In this document: positions 18,760-26,877 of the stretch, in pieces | Numbering within the stretch: the stretch's first letter is position 1 | How the letters are laid out: every line of letters starts with the position of its first letter | NCBI RefSeq assembly: GCF_900100075.1 | Contig: NZ_FNEG01000004.1 | Span: 558,001 to 622,000, forward strand | DNA from: Chryseobacterium jejuense | GTDB lineage: Bacteria; Bacteroidota; Bacteroidia; Flavobacteriales; Weeksellaceae | Direction of reading: 5' to 3' | DNA length: 64,000 nt | Notes under the pieces: model-generated | Told to the model about the DNA's origin: nothing | Seen by the model: only the letters and a program-made list of their open reading frames with translations | The model's database searches: none | Made by a program: the position numbers and the translations under genes

Positions 18760-19006
18760 TTACATATCCGTCTTTATCTTTTGGTAAATTTTGTAAGTTT
18801 CTCCAGGATGCTTTGATCTTTCGTTCGCCTTTCCAGATGAAGCTTCGCTCAAAATGGAGCAGGTTTCTAAAGAATATTAACCATTGGGTAATTCTTACTT
18901 TTGCTCCCCCGATAAGGGCTTCATCACATTCTTTTACTATCTGTGTGATTTCTTTCCTTATCAATGGATGGAGGTTTTTTATTTTGTTTTCATTTGGTTT
19001 ATCCAT
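18746..19006 (-). pseudogene. Remnant of an M15-type peptidase (phage endolysin-like)
   Basis: This 86-codon frame begins MDKPNENKIKNLHP. Residues 10-40 (LHPLIRKEITQ..., CDEALIGGAKVRITQ) resemble the N terminus of VanY/CwlK-type M15 peptidases, in which LHP...V..C..AL.G.AK.RITQG is followed by the fold core. After RITQ the similarity fades to a few scattered matches (NLLHFERS could correspond to NLLYxQGRS), and the zinc-binding SxH...D and PHF motifs of the intact ~130-150-aa enzymes are absent. It is therefore probably a truncated, decayed lysin. It stands directly upstream of the toxin-like operon on the same strand. The family resemblance is from memory. It could instead be an unrelated small gene. 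Confidence 0.4.
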
Positions 19007-19046
19007 GGATGGTTATGATTTTGTGATTTGATGTTTGATTCTTAAG

Positions 19047-19080
19047 CAAAGCTATTTGGGGTTGACGCCAAAACTTGACG
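19047..19080 (-). promoter_or_regulatory. Palindromic operator plus -7 box, copy 1
   Basis: On the minus strand a near-palindrome (plus-strand CGCCAAAACTTGACG, 19066-19080) is followed after 11 bp by TAGCTTTG (19054-19047), a perfect TAnnTTTG. The ATG of the M15-like fragment is about 40 bp further down. Copy 2 has identical spacing, which supports a real regulated promoter. Confidence 0.6.
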
Positions 19081-19220
19081 TGTTATATTGTGTGATAAAA
19101 AAATGTAAAATTGTTTACTACCACAGGTATGAATCTTTATCATCTGATAGATTAGAAATGGTAAACATCCTTAGGATAAGCGCGTGTACAGTCATTATAG
19201 CTTGTTATTTAATTCTGAAA

Positions 19221-19254
19221 CAAAAGTATAGGTCCTCAACGTCAAAACTTGACG
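19221..19254 (-). promoter_or_regulatory. Palindromic operator plus -7 box, copy 2
   Basis: CGTCAAAACTTGACG (19240-19254) is a perfect 6-3-6 palindrome. Eleven bp later on the minus strand comes TACTTTTG (19228-19221), a perfect TAnnTTTG. The sequence after the -7 box (TTTCAGAATTAAATAACA) resembles that after copy 1 (CTTAAGAATCAAACATCA), so the block was duplicated 174 bp apart. Confidence 0.6.
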
Positions 19255-19341
19255 CATTATATTTTTTTCGGGAAAATTTATCAAAAAAGTAGAATTCACT
19301 GAAATTGGTTATTTAATTAGACTGGAAGAGAGAATTTGAAG

Positions 19342-19403
19342 GTTTCTACTCTATTGTAGAAACAAGAATCCGGCAATAGAAGAATTAATCTATTGACGGA
19401 TTC
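19342..19403 (-). terminator. Two hairpins after the 486-aa exported-protein gene
   Basis: GTTTCTAC (19342-19349) pairs with GTAGAAAC (19356-19363). GAATCCGGCAATAG (19366-19379) pairs with CTATTGACGGATTC (19390-19403) with one mismatch. The second lies 24 bp past the stop at 19427; its minus-strand tail is only TTCTTGTTTC, so it is a moderate terminator. Confidence 0.5.
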
Positions 19404-19426
19404 AATTATTTTGTATTGCTATTCAG

Positions 19427-20887
19427 TTACTTCTTACATTTACTATAATCTGAAATAATCTGTATCAGGTTTTGTTCATTTTTAAGATCAAAGCTTTCCT
19501 TTTTTAATTGATCAGAGACTGTTTTACAATCTTTGAGATAATCTGCCAGCTTTTCTGAAAGTTTGTCGTTTGATCTGTTATCAAGCATTTGTCCTTTAGG
19601 CTGCAGGTCTGTTTTGATGACATACTTCTGCAGCTCTACAGGATCCTGTAGTAACATAATCTTATTCTCTTTAGCAATCAGTTTGTAGAAGTAAGAATTA
19701 TTTCCGTACATACTTCCATAATTCTGCAACTTCTTCATGAATTCTCCTTTTACATCCAATCCATAATAACATTCTTCATTTCCATTTTGGGAAACACAGA
19801 AATGCACTCCTGAGTCGGCATCATATATTTTGGTTGCCATACTATTCATCCCTGGTAATCTTTTCTTCAGAGTTACACGCTGTCCAAACCGATCTGCTCC
19901 GTCCTGAGGTAATTTTTGTCCGGTTCTTTCCGGATCCAACATTTCAAACCAAACCGTAATCGTTCCTTCTGTTTTCTTTCCTGATTTCTCAACCAGATAT
20001 CCAGGAACATCATATAAATTGATGCTCCGGTTCACGGCATCGTTCATTTTTGCATGATGAAGCTCCTGATTTTTATAGTAAGCTTGATGCTCCAGGGTAT
20101 ACCCTTCAATAAAAAGATTAGCAACAAACTCATTGATAAATGCATAATCTGAAGGGGCATAAGGTCTCGTTGCTGTAAAAGTAAATTCATTATGATCAAA
20201 GGTTCTTACCAAATACGTTTTCAATCCCTGATTAGTCTGATACATAGAAGCCACCTTCACACCGTCCAGATCACTTACTTCAAGACATGGTCCTGCATTG
20301 TTGAATCCTGCACAATTAAACGCTTTTGAATATCCAATAATTTTAGATTGGTAGCCTCCGCTATTGATAAGAATTTCTCCGTTTGACCCCATTCTTGGAT
20401 TATAAAGACTTCTGATGTTATCCAGTCTACTCTTTCTTGCATTATCCTCAGCAATACTATTGGTCTTTGCAGCCAGATATTTATCCCCCAGATTTTCTCT
20501 TGGAGTGGTAAAGAATTTTTCCAGTTCTGCTTTATCAAACCCATTTTCATTGAAAAGATGGTATTTTACAGCCAATTGATGGGCTACAATTTTATCCACC
20601 TTAAATGAGGTAGTGAGTACTTCATAAGGAATCTGAGTTGTTTTTCCATCTGCAGACTTCATATCCAGATAATATAGAAACTGCTCTTTGGCCAGGGTAA
20701 CTCCTTTTAAGTCGGCATCAAAAACCTTCTCATTAGCCAGATTATAAAACTCAAAATGATCTCTGTAAGGCGACTTCAGGATTCCCACTTCCTTTTCATT
20801 GAATAGAATCTTATCTTTTTTCAGCTGTATCTTTTGTGAAAATACTATGCCTGAAAACATTAAAGCAAGAAATAAGTATATTTTCAT
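19427..20887 (-). CDS. Exported protein of unknown function (486 aa)
   Basis: The ATG at 20887 is chosen because it begins a clean signal peptide (MKIYLFLALMFSGIVFSQ); an upstream TTG would add six unlikely residues. Mature residues carry Gly/Asn-rich segments and five or six cysteines (FNCAGF, GPCLEV, VHFCVS, NEECYY, and near the C terminus KDCKT and SKCKK). No lipobox, T9SS C-terminal domain or known enzyme motif is recognised. It is probably a periplasmic or surface protein. It stands alone, with its own hairpin terminator and a 480-bp gap upstream, so it is likely monocistronic. Function unknown. Confidence 0.8.
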   Translation of the reverse strand: MKIYLFLALMFSGIVFSQKIQLKKDKILFNEKEVGILKSPYRDHFEFYNLANEKVFDADLKGVTLAKEQFLYYLDMKSADGKTTQIPYEVLTTSFKVDKIVAHQLAVKYHLFNENGFDKAELEKFFTTPRENLGDKYLAAKTNSIAEDNARKSRLDNIRSLYNPRMGSNGEILINSGGYQSKIIGYSKAFNCAGFNNAGPCLEVSDLDGVKVASMYQTNQGLKTYLVRTFDHNEFTFTATRPYAPSDYAFINEFVANLFIEGYTLEHQAYYKNQELHHAKMNDAVNRSINLYDVPGYLVEKSGKKTEGTITVWFEMLDPERTGQKLPQDGADRFGQRVTLKKRLPGMNSMATKIYDADSGVHFCVSQNGNEECYYGLDVKGEFMKKLQNYGSMYGNNSYFYKLIAKENKIMLLQDPVELQKYVIKTDLQPKGQMLDNRSNDKLSEKLADYLKDCKTVSDQLKKESFDLKNEQNLIQIISDYSKCKK

Positions 20888-21367
20888 AGTTCCGTTTTTA
20901 ATCAATTAGTTTTAGGTGGAAAAATACGAAAAAAAATAAAGAGAAGAGAAATTGGAAGCTGGAGGTTATTGTTGTACGGTGAACTCTTATTTGTTGTTTG
21001 ATGAATCCTAATAATGGTAATTAAAAATTAATATAATGCTTGAAAATCAAGAATATAATGATACTATTGAGATTATTCGTTGGAATGAAAAAATATAAAA
21101 TAGTCACAAAAGATTTTCATCTTTAGTGGTCTTTTCTGACATATTATTTTGAGCTTCTAAAGTGTTAAAAAAATAAAGCTCTTGTGCCTTTTGTGGTTAA
21201 TGCAAAGATAACTGAGAAAATAATTCAGAAATATGATAAAAAAAGGAGTCACAATATTGAGATTCCTCCTTCGTCGGAATGACAAAGTGTAAAAAATTAA
21301 TAAAAGACTTAATTATATACTCTAACTTCAAAAACTTCCTTCTTCCAGCATCAGGCTTCCTGTCCTC
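20888..21367. other. Gene-free gap with dispersed repeats, 480 bp
   Basis: No gene. Holds a TGGAAGCTGGAGGTTATT unit (20953-20970), which recurs with one change at 35659-35676, and a small hairpin ATTCC/GGAAT (21262-21280) of the 'TCCTCCTTCGTCGGAATGAC' kind I associate with Chryseobacterium intergenic repeats. AT-rich elsewhere. Confidence 0.5.
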
Positions 21368-22132
21368 CTAGTTCTTCAGCCAGTTCAGACATTCAGCGAT
21401 CTGCATTTTACTGATAAAAACCTCATCACTTACTTCAGGCTTGGGAGAAAGTTTTAATTCTACTTTCTGACTTGAATGTTTAATGATTTCTGTAATCGCT
21501 TCTTTATTGATGATAAACTTTCGGTTTACTTTAAAGAAAACCTGTGGATTCAGTTTTTGGATAATATCTTTAATGGTATCATCAAAAATATAGGTTTGAT
21601 TATCCATTGTAGTAAGGAAAAGGTATTTTCCGGAAGCAAAGAAGTAGGCTGTATTTTGCTCGTCTACAGATTTCAATTTATTGCCTTCTCTTACCATGAA
21701 ACGTTTCATCATCTCAGTATCTTCTCCCTGGCGCAAGGTAGAAATGGATTTCAATAAAGGTTCCGGATCGAAATTATTTCTGATGGAAACAAATTTCTGT
21801 AATGCCTGATGAAGATCTTCTTCTTCAAAAGGTTTCAGCACATAGTCTATGGTAAAATGTTTGAAAACCCGCATTGCATACTCATCAAATGCTGTAATAA
21901 AGATGATGGGAGTAAAAAGCTCTACCTGCTCAAAGATTTCCAGACTCATCCCGTCGCCAAGATGAATATCCATAAAAATAAGATCTACAGAGTTATTTTC
22001 AAAGAAGTCAATTGCCTTTTTTTTAGAACGAAGAACTTCTATTTCCGTCACGGGAATGATGCTTTGTTTATCCAAAAGATCTTTTAGATAATTAACAGCC
22101 AGCAGCTCATCTTCTATAATGGCAATTTTCAT
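21368..22132 (-). CDS. LytTR-family response regulator
   Basis: A 254-aa two-domain regulator. The N-terminal receiver has the acidic pocket (E7, D8, E9), the phosphoacceptor D55 in LIFMDIHLGDG, a conserved Thr near 80 (FITAFDE) and a Lys near 101 (VLKPF). The C-terminal ~100 residues are a LytTR DNA-binding domain (FFKVNRKFIINKEAI). The partner is almost certainly the LytS-type kinase encoded at 29577-31172, on the far side of the SusCD/protease genes. An intrinsic terminator separates it from susD, and a TAnnTTTG box lies only 5 bp before the ATG, so it may be transcribed separately with almost no leader. It probably activates the locus in response to a periplasmic or extracellular ligand. 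Confidence 0.93.
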   Translation of the reverse strand: MKIAIIEDELLAVNYLKDLLDKQSIIPVTEIEVLRSKKKAIDFFENNSVDLIFMDIHLGDGMSLEIFEQVELFTPIIFITAFDEYAMRVFKHFTIDYVLKPFEEEDLHQALQKFVSIRNNFDPEPLLKSISTLRQGEDTEMMKRFMVREGNKLKSVDEQNTAYFFASGKYLFLTTMDNQTYIFDDTIKDIIQKLNPQVFFKVNRKFIINKEAITEIIKHSSQKVELKLSPKPEVSDEVFISKMQIAECLNWLKN

Positions 22133-22137
22133 AAATA

Positions 22138-22145
22138 CAAAAGTA
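22138..22145 (-). promoter_or_regulatory. -7 box directly in front of the LytTR regulator
   Basis: The minus strand reads TACTTTTG, a perfect TAnnTTTG, ending 5 bp before the ATG at 22132. Transcription from it would give a leaderless or nearly leaderless mRNA. No clear -33 TTG is present because that region is occupied by the terminator stem. Confidence 0.45.
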
Positions 22146-22150
22146 CAAAA

Positions 22151-22182
22151 AAACCGCTAGAACGGTTAAATTCTAGCGGTTT
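22151..22182 (-). terminator. Intrinsic terminator between susD and the LytTR gene
   Basis: AAACCGCTAGAA (22151-22162) pairs perfectly with TTCTAGCGGTTT (22171-22182), loop of 8, followed on the minus strand by a run of T. It sits 26 bp past the susD stop. Confidence 0.8.
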
Positions 22183-22207
22183 CAGGGGTTGTTAATATGA
22201 AGTATTG

Positions 22208-23527
22208 TTATAAATTAGGATTATTCTTCCTCGCACTCATTGGATATTCTATTGTATATCTCGGATCATTCTGCTGAAGAATATAGTCCTTACCGTTAAT
22301 GGTATGTTTAATTTCTTTCTGGTTAGCTCTTCTCAGATCAAACCATCTGTGTCCTTCTGCTGCAAATTCTCTCGCTCTTTCATCAAGGATAAAATTCATG
22401 AAGTCTGCAGTGTTCATTGGAGTTATTGTATTCTGAACAACAGTAAAACCTTCCGGAGTATATCTGTTTTTAAGAACTTTTGATAAGATTTCCTTTGCTT
22501 CATCAAGTTTGTTCAGTTTTAGAAGAGCCTCCGATTTTATGAAATACATTTCTGTAGTTCTGAAGGATACTTTAAATTCTGAGCTTCCTTTTTTAATGAT
22601 TTTATACTGGCTTCCATTTTTTTCAAAATAGAGTTTAAACCTTTTATCTGCAGTGTTGTTGAATTTTGACATCAGCTCAGAAGATGCAAAAGATAAGTTC
22701 TGTGCAGCACTGTCAAATACATCATCCAAAGCCATAATAGATTCTACAGACATATAATGATGAGGCAGTGTGCTGCTTGCATTCAGGTCAACCAAGTCTC
22801 CTTTCATCGCTAATGCCTGCTCTGCGTAGGATAACGCTTTGTTCCAATCATTCTGATAAAGAGCTGTTCTTGCCTGTAAAGCAACTAATGCAATCTTAGA
22901 AAATCTGTAATTGATTCCGGCAGTTTGCTTTTGTTCTACCATAAAACCTTCTGCCTTGCTCATATCTGCATGAATCTGGTTATATACTTCCTGCACGCTG
23001 GATGGTTTCAATACAGCCTCAATATCCATTTCAAGACTGATAGGAACTCCTCTGTCTGAAGAAGCTGTAGCACTATTGTATGGTTTCGCATATAAATTCA
23101 CCATATCAAAATAAGCATAAGCACGCAGTGCATAAGCTTCAGCAAGGATTTGTCTCTTTTCAGGAGAGTCTGCCATTGTTTTGCTTCCTTCATTGATGAT
23201 CTGATTCAGATAAAAGATCACTGAATAAAACTTCACCCATGGAAACTCTGCTGTTGCAGAATCATTGTTTGTGTCTTTCCACATTGCAATTTCACGGTAT
23301 ACATTGAAATCGCTAATATTTTCATTGATTGTTACCTCATCGGTACGAAGCACTGATAAAGACTTGTGAGCAGGATATTTTGCATAGGCTGATGTAAGAA
23401 CTTTACGGTAATCTTCAACAGTAGTTGGAATTACTTTTCCTTCAGGTTGAATATCCAAAAATCTATCACATCCTACAGTGGTAAAACTGATAACGGCTAA
23501 TGCTATAATAGTTGTTATTTTTTTCAT
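22208..23527 (-). CDS. SusD-family nutrient-binding lipoprotein (RagB/SusD)
   Basis: A 439-aa outer-membrane lipoprotein with a signal peptide ending in a lipobox-like VGCDRFLD. The N-terminal SusD-like region and the C-terminal RagB/SusD domain (TAEFPWV, AYALRAYAYFDMVNLYA, and LDERAREFAAEGHRWFDLRR near the end) are all present. It is on the short side of the family's usual ~450-550 aa. SusD caps the SusC barrel and captures ligand. It follows its susC by 11 bp, with a zinc metalloprotease before both, so peptides or a glycopeptide are more likely ligands than plain polysaccharide. Ligand identity is inference. Confidence 0.93.
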   Translation of the reverse strand: MKKITTIIALAVISFTTVGCDRFLDIQPEGKVIPTTVEDYRKVLTSAYAKYPAHKSLSVLRTDEVTINENISDFNVYREIAMWKDTNNDSATAEFPWVKFYSVIFYLNQIINEGSKTMADSPEKRQILAEAYALRAYAYFDMVNLYAKPYNSATASSDRGVPISLEMDIEAVLKPSSVQEVYNQIHADMSKAEGFMVEQKQTAGINYRFSKIALVALQARTALYQNDWNKALSYAEQALAMKGDLVDLNASSTLPHHYMSVESIMALDDVFDSAAQNLSFASSELMSKFNNTADKRFKLYFEKNGSQYKIIKKGSSEFKVSFRTTEMYFIKSEALLKLNKLDEAKEILSKVLKNRYTPEGFTVVQNTITPMNTADFMNFILDERAREFAAEGHRWFDLRRANQKEIKHTINGKDYILQQNDPRYTIEYPMSARKNNPNL

Positions 23528-23538
23528 TTTTTTAAGTT

Positions 23539-26500
23539 TTAAAAAGAAACATTAAATCCTACTGTAACCGATTTAGCAATAGGCTGTGCATAAATATTAC
23601 CATACGTTTCCGGATCAAAAAATCCTTTATATCCATTACTGAATACAAACAGGTTACGTCCTTCCACGCTCAGTCTAAGGCTATTGATTCCCATAGGAGC
23701 CGTAAACTCTTTTGGTAATGTATAACCCAGACGAATGCTGCTGATTCTTAGATAACTTACCTCCTTAGCCCATATATCAAGCAATCCATATGTATTGGAA
23801 CGGTTACCCGCAAACCATTTATTAGCCATCCAGCCATTTGGATTAGCATCCATATCCGGACTTGTAATTCCCGGTAATGAACCTCCAGCTTCGTTAACTT
23901 CTCTTGTATAATTTCTTCCTCTGTCCAAATCCATTCCTCGGTAAGAAGGGCTACGCATCACCGTCTGCTTAAAGTTGAATGTTGCAGCAATAGTCAGATC
24001 AAAATTCTTCACTTTAAAGTTGTTGATGATCCCTCCTGTAAATTTAGGATCTCTGTCTCCTACGTAAGTAAATAGGTTTCTCAGTTCTTTGTTTGTTAAT
24101 TTTGTATCTACAAACTGCCCGGGAAGGAAGTCTGCATATACGTCATACAATTTGAAGAACTCTTCGGCAGATACCTTTTCATTTCCTTTCCAGAATAATG
24201 GATTTCCATAGGCATCCATTCCTGCAGTTTTTAAAGCAAACACTGCGTTTACAGGAAGACCTTCTCTGGATGGAAGCATCGCATTGTCACGAGGCTGCTC
24301 ACTTAGCACATTACTCTTGTTATGAGCAAAGTTGATGGTAGTAGACCACTTGAAGTTTGCGTTGTCTATGTTTCTGGTAGATAAAGCCAATTCAAAACCT
24401 TTGTTCGTAAGGCTTCCCCAGTTCATCATGGTATATTCAAATCCCGACTCAAGCGGAGTTTCCTTCATACTGATCATATCTGTTCCTTTTCTGCTGTATA
24501 CATCAGCAGTAAGATTGATACGGTTTTTAAACAACCCTAAGTCAAGACCAAAGTTGACATTTGTTGTTTTTTCCCAACGAAGTTTATCGTTTGGCGGGCT
24601 GATTACGTTAATTACATCTTCTCTCATTCCCGGAAGAATATTGGCATAATTGTATTCACCAATAAAGAATGGTGAAGTATTACGGTCAATATTTCCCTGA
24701 AGACCATAAGAAGCTCTCAGCCTAAGGTTGGAAACAGGAGTTATATTCTGCATAAAGTTTTCCTTCGTTACCAGCCATGAACCTGAAACAGCCCATATCG
24801 GAAGATATTTATATTTTTTGTTGACCCCAAATAAGTTGGTACCATCATATCTTACACTTCCAAAGAACGTATACTTCTGATCGTATGTATAGGAAGCCGT
24901 AGCAAACATGGATGCATAAGCATTCTCTACTGGTGGCATTTCACGATACGTTTCGTACTTTTTCTCTGCTGCAAAATTGGAGCTAGGGAAAGCAATCGGA
25001 GTTGCAGTTCTTGTATTTTTGTTATATCCAAAAGCTCTGGTAAGGGTTGTATTATCTTCTGTCTTACGAAGCTCTGTTCCTGCCATCAAATCAATTTCAT
25101 GTACAGAATTGATTTTAGTATTGTAGGTTCCCTGTAATTTCCAGTTGTATTGGAAGAAATCATTATCCCAGTTTTGTTTAACGTCTCCGGCAGGTAGGAA
25201 ATATTTATATCCTCCGTCTTTATAATAACGGGTTCCTTCCTTCATCTTTCTTGTAAAATACGTCTCCTGTCCGGCATATTTTTCCGTCTTATTGGTATCA
25301 TACTGAATCCCCAACTGAGAAGTAAATTTCAGATTTTTTGAAACTTTATATTCTAAATCTAAAATAGCCTTTAATGAATGGTTTTTCAATGTATAACTTG
25401 TATTCTGTCTTTCTTCTAAGAAGTTGAAAGGAATATACGTATCTGCGAAACCATCGATATCTTTATCATATCTGTAGCTTCCATCCGGGTTGAACGGATT
25501 CATGTATGGATTGGCATTTCTTGAATAATTAATCGGGCTTGCTGCAGCATCTGCATCCGTCATAAATGATTCTTTCTCACTTTGAGTACCAAAAACAGAA
25601 ATCCCAGCCGTTAACTTATCACTTAACTTATAATTATTCTTTAAAGTAAGGTTATAACGTTTAAATCCAGTACCAATGGTTGTACCTTCTTCATCATAGT
25701 ATCCTAAAGAGAAATAGTAATCTGAAGTTTCTCCACCTCCGGAAATACTCACTCCATATTGTTTATTGATGGCATTTCTGTACAACAATTTACCCCAATC
25801 AGTAGTGTTATTTCTTAACGCATTGATTTGATTACGTGTGACTGGAGTTAAGGCATCAAGTCCACCATTCCTAAAATCGTTAAGCTGGCTGTTTTGAGTT
25901 AAAATCCTCATCACTTCTCCTTTGTCTGCACGGTAAGTAAGATCTGCACGTTTGGCAAGCATTAGTTCAAGATCTACTTTCTCTGATGCATTCATCAGGT
26001 TTAATTTTTCAAAATCAGGACGAGCGGTTACGAAAGTATCTGCAGAGAAATTTAATCTCATGGTTCCTTTCTTTCCTTTCTTCGTGGTGATAGAAATTAC
26101 CCCATTTGCTGCTCTTGCCCCATAAATTGCTGTTGCTGCAGCATCTTTCAGAATGGTAATATCTTCAATATCATTCGGGTTTAACCCTGCAATAGAGAAG
26201 TTCTGAAGCTGATCGATATTATCCTTATCACTGAAGTTGGGCACATCATTTCCTTCTAATGGAAGACCATCAATTACCCATAGCGGATCCTGCGGACCAG
26301 ATAAAGACGCTGTTCCACGGATTCTGATTTTCGCAGGTCCTCCCGGAGATCCTGTTTCCGGAGTAACCACTACCCCGGCAATCTGTCCGGATAGCATCTG
26401 GTCTACACTCGCAACACCAGCCTGGCTGATGTTATCCATTTTTACCGTAGCAACCGCTGAAGTCTGTTTACGTTTCTCTATCTTTTGATATCCGGTAATG

Positions 26501-26871
26501 ATAACTTCCTGAATTTTATTTTTATCTGAAACTTCAGGTACCAATCTTACCGTATAATTGGTTTTATCTTCATTAATCAAAATAATACGGGATTCATATC
26601 CCGGAAAGCTTACCAGAATAGATTTTGTATCTACCGGAATTTCCAGTATAAATTTCCCGTCTTTATCGGCTACTGTACCTACTGATACACTTTCGATAAT
26701 TCCCGTAAGATCCGTTTTAGTAGAAACGGATTGTGTTTCTATTTTTACAGATGCTCCTGCAATTACGCTGGAAGTATTACCGTCTTCTATCTTTCCTGTA
26801 ATGGTCTTCTTTTCCTGAGCCAACGCAACCTGGGCCGCTAAAAGAGGTAAAAGGATTAGAGTTTTTTTCAT
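23539..26871 (-). CDS. SusC/RagA-family TonB-dependent transporter
   Basis: An 1110-aa outer-membrane importer. Signal peptide MKKTLILLPLLAAQVALAQ, then a carboxypeptidase-regulatory-like beta-sandwich (ITGKIEDGN ... GTVADKDGKF), a TonB-box region (IQEVIITGYQ), the plug with the SusC hallmark (ILKDAAATAIYGARAANG, about residue 245) and a long barrel ending in an aromatic GFNVSF. The regulatory domain seems to carry an extra ~15-residue insertion (STKTDLTGIIESVSV) before GTVADKDG. It begins 6 bp after the metalloprotease stop and is followed by susD, so the three genes form one operon. It imports ligand into the periplasm using TonB energy. Confidence 0.95.
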   Translation of the reverse strand: MKKTLILLPLLAAQVALAQEKKTITGKIEDGNTSSVIAGASVKIETQSVSTKTDLTGIIESVSVGTVADKDGKFILEIPVDTKSILVSFPGYESRIILINEDKTNYTVRLVPEVSDKNKIQEVIITGYQKIEKRKQTSAVATVKMDNISQAGVASVDQMLSGQIAGVVVTPETGSPGGPAKIRIRGTASLSGPQDPLWVIDGLPLEGNDVPNFSDKDNIDQLQNFSIAGLNPNDIEDITILKDAAATAIYGARAANGVISITTKKGKKGTMRLNFSADTFVTARPDFEKLNLMNASEKVDLELMLAKRADLTYRADKGEVMRILTQNSQLNDFRNGGLDALTPVTRNQINALRNNTTDWGKLLYRNAINKQYGVSISGGGETSDYYFSLGYYDEEGTTIGTGFKRYNLTLKNNYKLSDKLTAGISVFGTQSEKESFMTDADAAASPINYSRNANPYMNPFNPDGSYRYDKDIDGFADTYIPFNFLEERQNTSYTLKNHSLKAILDLEYKVSKNLKFTSQLGIQYDTNKTEKYAGQETYFTRKMKEGTRYYKDGGYKYFLPAGDVKQNWDNDFFQYNWKLQGTYNTKINSVHEIDLMAGTELRKTEDNTTLTRAFGYNKNTRTATPIAFPSSNFAAEKKYETYREMPPVENAYASMFATASYTYDQKYTFFGSVRYDGTNLFGVNKKYKYLPIWAVSGSWLVTKENFMQNITPVSNLRLRASYGLQGNIDRNTSPFFIGEYNYANILPGMREDVINVISPPNDKLRWEKTTNVNFGLDLGLFKNRINLTADVYSRKGTDMISMKETPLESGFEYTMMNWGSLTNKGFELALSTRNIDNANFKWSTTINFAHNKSNVLSEQPRDNAMLPSREGLPVNAVFALKTAGMDAYGNPLFWKGNEKVSAEEFFKLYDVYADFLPGQFVDTKLTNKELRNLFTYVGDRDPKFTGGIINNFKVKNFDLTIAATFNFKQTVMRSPSYRGMDLDRGRNYTREVNEAGGSLPGITSPDMDANPNGWMANKWFAGNRSNTYGLLDIWAKEVSYLRISSIRLGYTLPKEFTAPMGINSLRLSVEGRNLFVFSNGYKGFFDPETYGNIYAQPIAKSVTVGFNVSF

Positions 26872-26877
26872 TGCTGT

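Larger units (their letters stand above)
19007..19426. other. Gene-free gap with duplicated promoter elements, 420 bp
   Basis: Contains two palindrome-promoter elements (19047-19080 and 19221-19254) and a hairpin region (19342-19403) at the end of the exported-protein gene. A 25-codon minus-strand frame (19195-19118) lies between the two elements but cannot be supported as a gene. Confidence 0.6.

Noticed and set aside
19118-19195. 25-codon minus-strand frame between the two promoter elements
   Set aside because: It could be a leader peptide, but there is nothing in the sequence to support translation.
19035-19292. 85-aa plus-strand ORF over the duplicated elements
   Set aside because: It spans the palindromes and promoter boxes and has no gene-like composition; the sequence is better explained as regulatory.
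18419-19426. Mobile element around the lysin-like fragment
   Set aside because: No integrase, transposase, terminal inverted repeats or target duplication could be found; only the palindromes are present.
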